Shown piece after piece: positions 45,264 through 56,891 of a stretch of 64,000 nucleotides of DNA (the stretch's first letter is position 1; each line of letters opens with the position of its first letter). A program made the translations under genes and the position numbers. The stretch lies in NCBI GenBank assembly GCA_003254925.1, contig QANZ01038692.1:21328-85327 (forward strand), in the 5' to 3' direction. The notes beneath the pieces were generated by a model that was not told where the DNA came from, did not search any database, and saw only the letters and a list, made by a program, of their open reading frames with translations. The stretch is from Chamaecrista fasciculata. Lineage: Eukaryota; Streptophyta; Magnoliopsida; Fabales; Fabaceae.

Positions 45264-48200
45264 AGGAAGTCTCAACGTGATCTTCTCTTTGATTAGTTCA
45301 AATTTCGGAGTCACATGATGAAAAAATAAATAAATCTTCAAAGACAAAATACTCTCTCACTAGTCACTACATAAAGAAGAAAACTTTTATCTAAAGAAGA
45401 AACGTTCAAAGAGGAGAAAAACTAAAACAAGAAAAAAAGGAGAGAGGAAGACAACCCCTCCCAAATACAACATTGGTGAATAATAATGCAACTTAACTAG
45501 CCAAATTGACCTTATGCTATACAAGATGCAGATAGGGGTGTAAAATTACCGGGGCCGACCCGACCCGGGGTACACCCATTTAAAAACTATATATATATAT
45601 ATATATATATTAAAATAAACTTAATATTCACAAAGTATAAGTATTTTGATCATTTATACACTTTAACATGCTTAAATAATACATGGGCACTCTTTAATCT
45701 GCATTACATTCTATAGCATCGTCAAAAACTATTATTAATTTAATCTGTATATTTGGGTCAGAACCACTATACAAAAACTGAGTTAGTTCCAATAACTGTA
45801 CATAAACTCACTTAGTATCAATAACTATACAGAAACTCAGTTAAAATCAATATTTAGACTATCAAAATCATTACAAATTCCTCATAATTAATCATTATAG
45901 TTAGTATTAATATTTAGACTATCATACTATCAGTACCATGGGTCAGAACTCCTCTCTCCTCCCTACCACCATTTCTTCACAATCACATACCATATAACAA
46001 ACTTAGTTACATATGATGAAAAAATGAATAAATCTTGAAAGACAAAATACTCTCTCACTAATCACTACATAAAGAAGAAAACTTTTATCTAAAGAAAAAT
46101 CGTTCAAAGAGGAGAAAAAGTAGAACAAGAAAAAAAAAAGAGAGGAAGACAACCACTCCCAAATACAACACTAGTGAATAATAATGCAACTTAACTAGCC
46201 AAACTGACCTTATATTATATAAGATACAGATCGGGGTGTACAAGACTCGAGCCAACCTGACCCGGGGTACACCCATTTTTTTAAAAAAATAGATTATTTT
46301 TTAATGAAAAACTTAATATTCACAAAGTATAAGTATTTTGATCATTTATACACTCTAACTTGCTTAAATAATACATGGGCACTCTTTAATCTGCATTACA
46401 TTCTATAGCATCGTCAAGCACTATTGTTAATTTAATCTGCATATTTGGGTCAGAACCACTGTACAAAAACTCAGTTAGTATCAATAACTGTACAGAAATT
46501 CAGTTAGTATCAATAACTGTACGAAAACTCAGTTCGAATCAATATATAGACTATCAAAATCATTACAAACTTCTCATAATCATTACAGTTAGTATTAATA
46601 TTTAGACTATCAAACTATCAGTACCATGGGTCAGAACTTCTCTCTCCTCCCTACCACCAATTTCTCACAATCACATACTATATAACAAACTCAGTTACAT
46701 ATGATGAAAAAATGAAAAATTTTTCAAAGACAAAATACTCTCTCACTAGTCACTACATAAAGAAGAAAACTTTTATCTAAAGAAGAAACGTTCAAAGAGG
46801 AGAAAAACTAGAACAAGAAAAAAAAAAAAGAGGAAGACAACCATTCCAAAATACAACACTAGTGAATAATAATGCAACTTAACTAGCCAAATTGACCTTA
46901 TGCTATATAAGATGCAGATAAGGGTGTACAAGACCCGGGCCAACCCGACCCAGGGTACACCAATTTTTTTTTTTTCAAAAAAATATATATTTTTTTAAAG
47001 AAAAACTTAATATTTACAAATTAAAGTATAAGTATTTTGATCATTTATACACTCTAACTTGCTTAAATAATACATGGGCACTCTTTAATCTACATTACAT
47101 TCTATAGCATTATCAAGCACTATATTGTTAATTTAATCTGCATATTCGGGTTAGAACCACTGTACAAAAACTCAGTTAGAATCAATATTTAGACTATCAA
47201 AATCATTAAAATATCTTCATAATCATTACAGTTAGTATTAATATTTAGACTATTAAACAATCACTACCATGGGTCAGAACTCCTCTCTCCTCCCTATCAC
47301 CATTTTCTCACAATCACATACCATATAACAAACTCAGTTACATATGATGAAAAAATGAATAAATCTTTAAAGAAAAAATACTCTCTCACTAGTCACTACA
47401 TAAAGAAGAAAACTTAAATCTATAGAAGGAACATTCAAAGAGGAGAAAAACTAGAACAAGAAAAAAAAAAGAAAAAAAAAAGAGGAAGAAAAACCTCCCA
47501 AATACAACAATGATGAATAATAATGCAACCTAACTACCCAAATTGAACAAATGCTAGCTATATAAGATGCAAATAGGGGTGTACAAGACCCGGGCAGACC
47601 CGACTCAGGGTACACCCATTTTAAAATATATATATATATATTTAAAAAAGCTTAATATTCACAAAGTATAAGTATTTTGATCATTTATACACTCTAACTT
47701 TCTTAAATAATACATGGACACTCTTTAATCTGCATTACATTCTATAGCATCGTCAAGCACTATTGTTAATTTAATCTGCATATTTGGGTCAGAACCACTA
47801 TACAAAAACTCAGTTAGTATCAATAACTGTACAGAAACTCAGTTAGAATCAATATATAGACTATCAAAATCATTAGAAACTCCTCATAATTAATCATTAG
47901 AATTAGTATTAATATTTAAACTATCAGTACCATGGGTCAGAACTCCTTTCTCCTCCCTACCACCAATTTCTCACAATCACATACCATATAACAAACTCAG
48001 TTATATATGATGAAAAAATGAATTAATCTTCAATAACAAAATACTCTCTCACTAGTCACTATATAAAGAAGAAAACTTTCATCTAAAGAAGGAACGTTCA
48101 AAGAGGAGAAAAAGGAGAACAAGAAAAAAAAAAAAGAGAGGAAGACTACCCCTCTGAAATACAACACTGGTGAATAATAATGCAACTTAACATGCCAAAT

Positions 48201-49125
48201 TGACCTTATGCTATATATGATGCAGATATGGGTGTACAAGATCCGGGCCGACCAGAACTGGGGTACACCCATTTTAAAATATATCTAAGTATTTTAATCA
48301 TTTATACACTCTAACTTGCTTAAATAATACATGGGCACTCTTTAATCTGCATTACATTCTATAGCATCGTCAAGCACTATTGTTAATTTAATCTCATATT
48401 TGGGTCAGAACCACTGTACAAAAACTCAGTTAGTATCAATAATTGTACATAAACTCTGTTAGTATCAATAACTATACAGAAACTCAGTTAGAACCAATAT
48501 TTAGACTATCAAAATCATTACAAACTCCTCATAATCATTACAGTTAGTATTAATATTTAGACTATCAGACTATCAGTACCATTGGTCAGAACTTCTCTCT
48601 TCTCCCTACCGCCATTTTCTCACAATCACATACCATATAACAAACTCAGTTACATATGATGAAAAAATGAATAAATCTTCAAAGACATAATACTCTCTGA
48701 CTAGTCACTACATGAAGAAGAAAACTTTTATCTAAAGAAGGAACGTTCAAAGAGGGGAAAAACTAGAACAAGAAAAAAAAAAAAAAGAGAGGAAGACAAC
48801 CCCTCCAAACCTCCAAATAGAACACTAGTGAATAATAATGCAACTTAACTAGCCAAATTGACCTTATGCTATATAAGATGCAGATAGGGGTGCACAAGAC
48901 CCGGGCCGACTCGACCTGAGGTACACCCATTTTAAATATATATATATATAAATTTCTTTTTTAAAAAAACTTAATATTCACAAAGTACAAGTATTTTGAT
49001 TATTTGTACACTCTAATTTGCTTAATTAATACATGGGCACTCTTTAATCTGCATTACATTCTATAACATTGTCAAGCACTATTGTTAATTTAATCTGCAT
49101 ATTTGGGTCAGAACTATTGTAGAAA
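45264..49125. repeat. Tandem array, ~6 units of 650-700 bp
   Basis: The anchor 'GGTGTAC' (GGTGTAA or GGTGCAC in two units) recurs at about 45537, 46234, 46922, 47578, 48231 and 48889, giving periods of 697, 688, 656, 653 and 658 bp. Each unit contains, in order: 'GATGAAAAAATGAATAAATC'; 'ACTCTCTCACTAGTCACTAC'; an A/G-rich stretch; 'TAGGGGTGTACAAGACCCGG'; a short AT tract; 'CACTCTTTAATCTGCATTAC'; and 28-bp subrepeats 'CTCAGTTAGTATCAATAACT'. Subrepeat copy number explains the length differences. The first part matches the LINE leader at 51700-51900, and the GGGGTGTAC part matches a hAT terminus like that at 32180. The short frames at 46085-46276 and 48030-48272 are two copies of the same unit segment, not genes. 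Confidence 0.85.
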
Positions 49126-50326
49126 AATTGGTATTCAATGGGTGCGAGTTTTTTTTTACAGGTGGATTTAGATGGGTACCCTAAATACTGTCCAAATGTC
49201 CATCTCTAGATTTTTATTCTCTTGACTACAAACTCTTTTATTAAGACATGTATGAGAGAAAAATATTTTATTTTAACTGTCTAAGTTATAAATAACGACA
49301 TAAACAAAACAAAATCACATTTTGGAGTAAAAGTATAACAAAATGAAAGTTTAATGTCCAAAATATAACCAATAAAGTAGTTTAGAAATATATTAATACT
49401 TATTTATATTCCATTTTTAACGAGTTATTGATTGGCCCAAAAAGAATCTGAGGGTGATTAGGACACTACATTTATTTATATTTCTTAGCTACCCTACTTG
49501 GTCCAAGTCCACACTTTATCTTAGCCTAAAGTCCAACAAACTCGAAGCTCGGCCTAAAGTTTAGGCACCAATGAAGATCACTCTGATCGTTTGGGCTTCA
49601 TTTTCGCTACAAGGCATGGAATAGTGTATTTGTCCGACTATTTAATTAAACAAAATGTATTTCTTTACCAAAAAAATAATGAAGAAAAATCGTGTATTAT
49701 TCACGACATCAACGATAATAATGATAGCATAGGCTTTGCTTTTATATGAACAAGGAGGTTTAACATAAATCTTATCTAATGGAATCCACTGAATCGATAA
49801 CTATGCGATTGATATTTCAATTTGGCTTATACTGTGTCATTGTGTGACATGACTCATGAGCATCAACTTCACCAAATATTTAAAATTTGTTGCTCATACT
49901 ATGCAAATACACATAATTAATTAATAAGTCAAAGTGCAAAATTTTGGCACTCTTTATCTTTTAGCTTAGGTAGTTATAAATCAATTGATTATCTTTTGTT
50001 TTTGTTTTTGTTTTTTATATTTTTATAAAAGGTTTTACCGTAAGTCTTATTTATATTTTTGTTTCTCTCTCTATTAACACTGACATGAAATGCTGAAATG
50101 AAGGACTAAAGATATGTTAGTTATCAAATAAGATTAAAAAGACAAAAAAGGATTGATTTGCAAATATACTTAATATGTTCATCTTTCTATCGATTCCCAG
50201 ATCCATCTTAACCTATGCAACTATTGTTGCGGCCAACGATAGAGTCATATAAAAGATTACTCATACATTTGGTTCATTCAGAGCTTTTAATTTGCTCACA
50301 TACACACACACACACACGAGCTTTAA
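49126..50326. other. Intergenic, no recognisable gene
   Basis: AT-rich DNA. A (CA)n run lies at about 50303-50316, inside a 74-codon frame that continues into the MITE and is not a gene. Confidence 0.5.
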
Positions 50327-50606
50327 GGGTTTGTTTGGATACTAGAAAGGTGAGAGAGGGGAAGAGATCGGAAGAGGAGGAGAGGGAAAAGAGTGGAGAG
50401 GGAGAGGGGGGAAGTTCTTCCCTTTGTTTGGAGAAGTAGCTCCTCCTCCAAAATACTCTAATTTTGGATATTTATAATTTGTGAAAGAAGGAGAAGGAAG
50501 AGGGACTATAAGTTAATCCTGCAATTTCTTCCCATCCAATCTTCAAGTTTCTAAACAAAGAGGGCCTCTCATTCCTTTCTTCAGTATCCTCAATCCAAAC
50601 AAACCC
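50327..50606. mobile_element. Tourist-type (PIF/Harbinger) MITE with TAA TSD
   Basis: Perfect terminal repeats GGGTTTGTTTGGAT / ATCCAAACAAACCC are flanked by TAA on both sides (50324-50326 and 50607-50609). It is 280 bp with a purine-rich left half. A 3-bp TWA duplication is the PIF/Harbinger signature. Confidence 0.8.
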
Positions 50607-51177
50607 TAAATGAATAGTATTATTACAAAATTAAATATTATGAATCAATGGCTAATTAAAAGAATATAGAAACTAAATTATAAATTTAAATAAGTCATAG
50701 GGATAAAATAATATATTTACTTTAGAGAAATATAAACAGTTATAATTATTAAAAGAAAGTGTTAGTGCTAAGCAATCAAACTTGTCATCAGCAAAACTAG
50801 TAGTGTACAATAGGAACTAGGCATTTCCACCCGAAAATTCTAGTGAGGAAGAGAGGTACCAACATGTGTTTCATCAAGTTTCAACAAAAAGAAATTGACC
50901 AAGCATTTACAAAAAACTTAAAATAACTAGTATAGATAAAATGTTTAATAAATATTTATCAGAAAATTACAAAAAAGAAAAGAAAAAAGTCTCAGGAAAA
51001 AGAACGGCCAATTTAGCCACCTTTTAGCTTTACCTTTTCCTCCTTTGTTTTGTTTTCCTCCTTTCCTGATCAAGTCGCTGTGGAAAACCAATATTAATAT
51101 TGGTTTATTCAATTTATGGGCTACATTGAGAAATCACTATAACTTTGTTTACTATATGATAATATAATAAGACATAC
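50607..51177. other. Intergenic, nothing recognised
   Basis: AT-rich non-coding sequence between two mobile elements. Confidence 0.5.
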
Positions 51178-51186
51178 TATTCTTTT

Positions 51187-51979
51187 TTTTTTTTGTCAGA
51201 AATATTTCATTCATCAGAAAGATGGCACAAAGGCCATACAACATCATGGAGACCAAGTAAGGCACATATCTAACAATTTAACCCTGACCTGACGCTCCAC
51301 AGAAGAGTACAATAGAAGTACAAGAGATGGGGAGGGGAAGGAGCTCTACCAAGGGAAACAACAAATCTCAAACACACAGCCCTTAAGCTCCAGGAACCCT
51401 AACGCCACTACAAGGACGCCCTAAGGCCCGGCAACACATCGGGTGGAGGCACCTCCGGCAAACACGACAAGAACTACCAAAAATAGAAAAAAGGCAACAC
51501 ACCTTCCAGATCTAGCCTAAAAACTAAAAGATTTACAACCCAGCTCAACATAAATACAACATTTACATAAAAAATGACTAGAACACTCAAGGCAACACAC
51601 CTTGTCATCCTCTTTGAGGAAGTTTCAAGCCATCTCCTCTTTGATAAGCTTAAGTTGTAACTCCAGATCTGAAATCCCCTTCTCGTGAGGAAGCTTCAAC
51701 GCCATCTATTCTCTGATTAACTCAAGTAGCAGATCCAGATCCAGATTTGATGAAAAGGGGAGTAAATCTTAGACAAAAAACTCACTCTCACTATAGAGAG
51801 GAGAATACCTTCACATAAAGAAGAAAGGAAAACTCCTACTAAGAAAAGGAGAAGAACATGAAAAAAGATGGAGAAAGGAGGGGTTGTGGGCGGCAACCCC
51901 TCCCAAACTTTAGTAATGGGAGAGGAAACCCTAGAGAGAAGCTAGAGAAAGACGCTAAAGAGAGAAAGACGCTATATGT
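51187..51979 (-). mobile_element. Internally deleted LINE (leader joined to 3' end)
   Basis: The + strand begins with a T-run (a minus-strand poly(A) tail) next to 'GTCAGAAATATTTCATTCAT', a LINE-like 3' end. At the other end the minus strand has a CT-rich leader with 'CTAGCTTCTCTCTAGGGTTT'. There is no reverse transcriptase between them. tattctttt occurs on both sides (51178-51186 and 51980-51988), a possible duplication although the T-run blurs it. The leader portion (51700-51900) is homologous to the units of the tandem array at 45264-49125. Confidence 0.65.
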
Positions 51980-51988
51980 TATTCTTTT

Positions 51989-53149
51989 CAAAAAAAAGAA
52001 AACTTGAAAATTAAAAGCAAGACACGACAAGTCATAGTCAAGAGATTAGAAATACCCCTTTTTTGCATTTCATTTCACCCATCGTTCCTGGAACAACACA
52101 TAACAAGTGTTAGAGAAAGAGACATGAGAGTTGGTCCCCACTATATACAACCAAAGTTTTATGAATGGACTACGTAGAGATAATTATTTTTTTTTAAAAA
52201 AAAAATATGATGTTCTTCAGGTGAAAAAAACATGATATTCGAATTTAAAAGTGCGAGAAATACTTTATTAATAAAGATAAGACATATGATAATTCATAAT
52301 TACCAAAACAGAAAATATTATAAAGTTAGAATTGTTAAACTTTTAATACAAAAATGTCAGTTCAAAAATAATTTAGAATTAGTGATGTCAATTTTGACAA
52401 ATATATAAGATATTTGTTCAAATTTATCTGTTAAAAATATTCAAAATTTGTCAAAAGTATTTGTTATGATGTTAATAATAAAAATAAAATAAATAAAAAT
52501 GAGAACAAATATATATATTTTTTCAAGATCCAACTAATCTGTATCAATTTAAAATATTAAGTATCAAATACTCTATAATATAAATGTTTAATTATTTCAA
52601 ATATAGATATTTCAAATATTAAGTATCAAATACTCTATAATATAAATGTTTAATTATTATAAACATTTTTTGTTAATGAAAATGTTCTTCTCAAAATCGA
52701 TATATCAACTATCAAGTAATCATTATTTTGTCCCAACTTTAATTTCTATTTATGTTATTATATAACTAGGTTTAATAATATATTTAAAATATAATTTTTA
52801 TTTTTCAATTTTCGGTTTCCTTTGTTAGATAGTTTGTAATATGGAGATGAAAAGAAATCTCATATTGGGCAATTCAAAAAGTACTTGACACTATATATTA
52901 TAAAATTTATTTTTGAAACAAAGCAAGAGATTAAAATAGATTGACATGTCTGTTGGAAGTACTCTTTTACATAAACAGATACGTCTGTTAATGATACATT
53001 TTCATACTCTATAAATTAAACAGGGTACTGTTGTATCCTGAGAGAGATATATTGTGGATAATCTTATAGCACAGACATAATCTCTTAAAAGAAAGTGTAT
53101 TACTCACGCCTCAAAACCTACAATTCTCTTCTTACCATACTCTGTTTTT
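51989..53149. other. Intergenic, nothing recognised
   Basis: AT-rich. A 41-bp segment around 'AATATTAAGTATCAAATACT' is repeated at about 52554-52595 and 52615-52655. No gene. Confidence 0.5.
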
Positions 53150-53210
53150 CAACATTCCTAAAGTATCTCCCAGCCCGACAGGCCAATGACTAATTCTCCG
53201 CGGAATTTTC
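53150..53210 (-). mobile_element. SINE 3'-end fragment
   Basis: 'AAGTATCTCCCAGCCCGACA' followed by 'GGCCAATGACTAATTCTCCG' is clearly related to 15555-15620. Only the 3' part is present; no tail or internal promoter remains. Confidence 0.55.
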
Positions 53211-53407
53211 AATTTTATTTTGGAAAAGATATGTTTATTTTGTTTTAAAAGTTTACAATAATTTAAAACAAAAAAAATATTTTTTAAATATATTATTATA
53301 CTCATAAAAATAAATTGACACATCCTACCAAATTAGATGTAATTTATTTTAATCCATAGTTGTTAAATATTAAAAAAGTAAGTACATACGCATTTTATAC
53401 TTTAATA

Positions 53408-53783
53408 GGTAAAAATACTATTGATATCTTTAAATATGCAATCATTTTATGTTATACTCTTACAAAAAATTTAAATCAATTGTACTTTTAAAGTATGGAA
53501 TCGATTTCAGTTATGTCTCCAATTTTTTTTATTTAATTATACTCCTAATATTTTATATTTGAATCAATTATACCACTAAATACCTCTCAATTTGGGGTTA
53601 CAATTGACATAAAAAAAGATTGATGGTAATTGATATAAAAAAGGAAAGATTGAGAGGTATAATTGACATAAAAAAATTTTTAGAAGTATAATTGAAACTG
53701 ACTCGATATTTTGAGAGTATAATTAACTAAAAAAATTTAAAAATAAAATTGAAAATGACCACACGATATCAGAATATTTTGCC
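53408..53783. mobile_element. MITE with inverted ends (GTATAATTGA type)
   Basis: The left end GGTAAAAATACTATTGATAT pairs with the right end, which reads GGCAAAATATTCTGATATCG on the other strand. The interior repeats 'GAGAGTATAATTAAC' and inverse 'CAATTGTACTTTTAAAG'. Relatives lie near 8650-8800 and 34022-34250. Confidence 0.6.
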
Positions 53784-54168
53784 ATTTTATTTTAAACTTA
53801 ATATTTTCAAATATGAATATCTCATTACTTTTCAAAAAAAAAAAAAACAAAATTCATTGCCCTGGCCCCTAGCAATTGAAAATGGATTACATGGAGAAGA
53901 ATCACAAATCAATCATTTTGAAGGCCCTCCAAATCCAATGACCAACATCACACGCAATCCCTAATAGCGCGTCACTGATCATAATCATAATAAGCGTGAA
54001 CCCCCCACGCTAATCTCGCCATCGTCGGTGACTTGATCGTGACCATCTCACGCGCCTTCTCCATTTGACGGGTTCATTCTTCTCTCAAAGTACCTCTATT
54101 TGTACTTTCGCTTCGTTCCTCACACCCCTCTATACCCTACCCTACTTCTCCGATTGATTCCCCCAATA

Positions 54169-55806
54169 ATGGGTCAGTCTCCCTCCGCCGCCGCCGCCTC
54201 GCCGGACCTCGATCGCCGGCAAGTCTCTCTCAGCAATCGTTTCACTTACCCTTACTTGGTTCCCAGTTTACCTTTAGAGTCATCAAATAGCGATTTGGGT
54301 TTCATCGATAACTCGAATCTGGACCATGACTACACTTCAGATCTGCCCGATGATTGCCTGGCTGGTGTTTTTCAGTTTCTTAGTTCCGTCGATCGGAAAC
54401 GCTGCTCCCTCGTCTGCAAACGGTGGCTGCGCGTCGACGGTCAGAGCCGTAACCGACTTTCCCTAAATGCTCAAGCCGAACTGCTTGATTTCGTGCCTTC
54501 CCTCTTTAATCGGTTCGATTCTGTCACCAAACTCGCTCTTCGATGCGACCGCAAGTCCACCAGCATAACCGATGATGTCTTGATACTGATCTCGCTTCGG
54601 TGCCGGAATCTCACGCGCCTCAAGCTTCGTGGTTGCCGTGAGATCACCGAAGTTGGAATGGCTGGACTCGCTGAGAATTGTAAGGGTTTGAAGAAGCTGT
54701 CGTGTGGTTCGTGTATGTTCGGTATCAAGGGCTTATACGCCGTCATCGATAACTGTATGGGTCTCGAAGAGCTCTCCGTGAAGCGGCTTCGAGGATCGTT
54801 TGAAACTGCGGATGTGATGAGTTATGGTACTGCTTCTTCTTCGTCTTTGAGATTTATTTGCTTAAAGGAACTCGTTAATGGTCAAAGCTTCACACCACTC
54901 ATAACTGGTTCTAAAAACCTAAAAACTCTGAAAATAATTCGTTGTTTGGGCGATTGGGATCAGACTCTGGAAACGATTGGAAACACGAACGCTGGTTTGA
55001 TTGAAATCCATCTCGAGAAGATTCAGGTTAGTGATGTGGGTCTTTCAGGGATATCCAATTGTTTAAGCTTGGAAACTCTACATATTGTTAAAACCCCTGA
55101 GTGTTCAAATGTGGGGCTTTCTTTTCTTGCTGAGCGATGCAAGCTGTTGAGAAAGCTTCATATTGATGGTTGGAGGACTAATAGGATTGGGGATGATGGT
55201 TTAATTTCTGTAGCCAAACACTGCCCTAATTTACAAGAACTTGTATTGATTGGTATATATCCTACAACTTTAAGCTTAACTGCCATAGCTTGTAATTGCT
55301 TAAATTTGGAGAGGTTGGCTTTGTGTGGGATTGGCACCATTGGTGATGCAGAGATTGAATGTATTGCTTCAAAGTGTATTGCACTCAAGAAGCTATGCAT
55401 CAAAGGGTGTCCTATTTCTAATGCTGGGATTGAAGCTCTTGCTTCAGGCTGTCCTAATTTGGTAAAAATTAAGGTCAGAAAGTGCAGGAAAATTACTGGT
55501 GAAGTTGTGAATTGGCTGCGTGGAAGGAGGGGTTCTTTGGTGTTTAGCTTTGATGATGATAGTGAGATTGAAGCTTTGGATGGAAGTGGTAGTGATATTG
55601 GAGCACAGGATAATTCAACAGCGTTTTCACATATAGTTACCCAAGTACCCATTGCTGATGCTGCATCAAGTAGTAATGCTAATAATAACAACCGTGCTCT
55701 TATGTTCAGAACCAAATTTGGTTTTCTGGGTGGTAGAAATTTAGTGCCTTGTGCCTTCAGAAGGTGGTCAACTAGTGATGATATCTCCAGCAGTAGCTTT
55801 TCATGA
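54169..55806 (+). CDS. SKIP2: F-box/LRR protein, SKIP2/VFB type
   Basis: One uninterrupted exon of 545 codons. The frame is open from 54100, but the ATG at 54169 gives 'MGQSPSAAAAS', matching the conserved MGQxPS start of the family, so I use it. Order: Ser/Pro-rich N-terminus; F-box about 57-98 ('YTSDLPDDCLAGVFQFLSSV', 'RKRCSLVCKRWLRVDGQSR'); then 13 or so AMN1-type LRRs (about 120-490), e.g. 'LTRLKLRGCREITEVGMAGL', 'GISNCLSLETLHIVKTPECS' and 'IALKKLCIKGCPISNAGIEA'; then an acidic and Ser-rich tail. The F-box binds SKP1/ASK, so this is the substrate-recruiting subunit of an SCF ubiquitin ligase; substrates are not predictable here. Family length is about 525-550 aa, so it looks full-length. 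It lies 22 kb beyond the cyclin gene, with only mobile DNA between. Confidence 0.93.
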   Translation: MGQSPSAAAASPDLDRRQVSLSNRFTYPYLVPSLPLESSNSDLGFIDNSNLDHDYTSDLPDDCLAGVFQFLSSVDRKRCSLVCKRWLRVDGQSRNRLSLNAQAELLDFVPSLFNRFDSVTKLALRCDRKSTSITDDVLILISLRCRNLTRLKLRGCREITEVGMAGLAENCKGLKKLSCGSCMFGIKGLYAVIDNCMGLEELSVKRLRGSFETADVMSYGTASSSSLRFICLKELVNGQSFTPLITGSKNLKTLKIIRCLGDWDQTLETIGNTNAGLIEIHLEKIQVSDVGLSGISNCLSLETLHIVKTPECSNVGLSFLAERCKLLRKLHIDGWRTNRIGDDGLISVAKHCPNLQELVLIGIYPTTLSLTAIACNCLNLERLALCGIGTIGDAEIECIASKCIALKKLCIKGCPISNAGIEALASGCPNLVKIKVRKCRKITGEVVNWLRGRRGSLVFSFDDDSEIEALDGSGSDIGAQDNSTAFSHIVTQVPIADAASSSNANNNNRALMFRTKFGFLGGRNLVPCAFRRWSTSDDISSSSFS

Positions 55807-56679
55807 TCGTGGTGAGAATGCTGAAATCATGAAATGCAATCTTATTATACCATACCGGCCAAATGTGAGAATTGAGATTGAGATTTCTATTTTTGCTCAG
55901 TTGCCTGTTCATTGCAGAGTTGCTCTCTGAATTTTATTTTCCCGTGGATTGCTGATAGTCTTATTTATTATATTGTGTAACTTCATTGGATTTGTCAATT
56001 CCCCTTCATTGAATCATCCCTTCAATTTGTTATTTTTGATGTTAATATCAGCTTTTAGTTTTCCTCTTTGATGTGGAAGTTTTCATTGTTATTTGTCATT
56101 GTGCTCTTTGCTTACTGTGATGTTAATACACAAGAAATACCTTCATCTATTAACTTCTTAAGGATCAGATAATATTGGAAACATCAATTCTAAATAGTAA
56201 ATATAGAATCAGGAAGGTCAGGGTATCTGGGAATGAACTGCAATCATTGGTTATTATCAGTGTTTATGAACTGAAATATTTACCCACAGATTCTATCATT
56301 CTGAAGTGAAGTGGATCTAACTGATCCATATATTTCCAATCCATTTTTGTTGATAAACTCTAAATACAGCAGGTTCACATTAATCATCCTTCCGAGCAAC
56401 ATCTACAGTGATCAATGATCATAATCATGTAGTGTTCGATACTTAAGTTTGAGGCAAATCTTTTAAAAATGATAATAATTCAAAAGTTGGATAAGATATT
56501 ATCTCATTTTCTTTCCAGAAAGTCCACCGCATAAAGTAAGGATGGAAAATAAAATATACGATAGTGGATAAGAATAAGATAAAATATAAGGAAAATGTAT
56601 TATATATTTAATGTAATCCAGTATAGTATTTAGAACTGCATAATCTATTCTATTTTTTTATTTTTGGGCCTGAGCATAA
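55807..56679. other. F-box gene 3' region
   Basis: Non-coding sequence following the stop, with T-rich stretches. It contains the 3' UTR and the host sequence up to the Helitron. Confidence 0.45.
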
Positions 56680-56868
56680 TCTATTCTAATTACAATTGAT
56701 CAGTATTTTTGGGATAGATTGCCTTCTCCTCTTTTAGCAGTTAGGAAATGCTTAAATTTCTCCATTTATTTTCAAAATGTACACAAGTTTCTTGAAAATT
56801 AAAGAATGCTAAAAACATTACTGAAGATAATATTAATTTTTTTCATCAGGCCAAAAAGAAAAAGAATG
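56680..56868. repeat. Direct repeat, copy 1 (Helitron 5' region)
   Basis: About 189 bp starting TCTATTCTAATTACAATTGA and ending at 'CCAAAAAGAAAAAGA'. It matches 59526-59714 with a handful of substitutions and a 5-base indel. Confidence 0.9.
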
Positions 56869-56891
56869 CTCGGGTTTACAGTTTCTTAAAA

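Noticed and set aside
46085..48272. Two similar short minus frames (46085-46276 and 48030-48272)
   Set aside because: They are the same part of two units of the tandem array, and the other units have stops there.
45264..49125. CRISPR-like or centromeric satellite interpretation of the array
   Set aside because: The organism is a plant, units are 650-700 bp without regular spacers, and there are only about six copies.
54100..54168. 23-codon N-terminal extension of the F-box protein
   Set aside because: The family-conserved MGQxPS start is at 54169; the upstream part looks like 5' UTR.
54471..55715. Minus-strand frames within the F-box gene
   Set aside because: Shadow frames of a GC-balanced coding exon.
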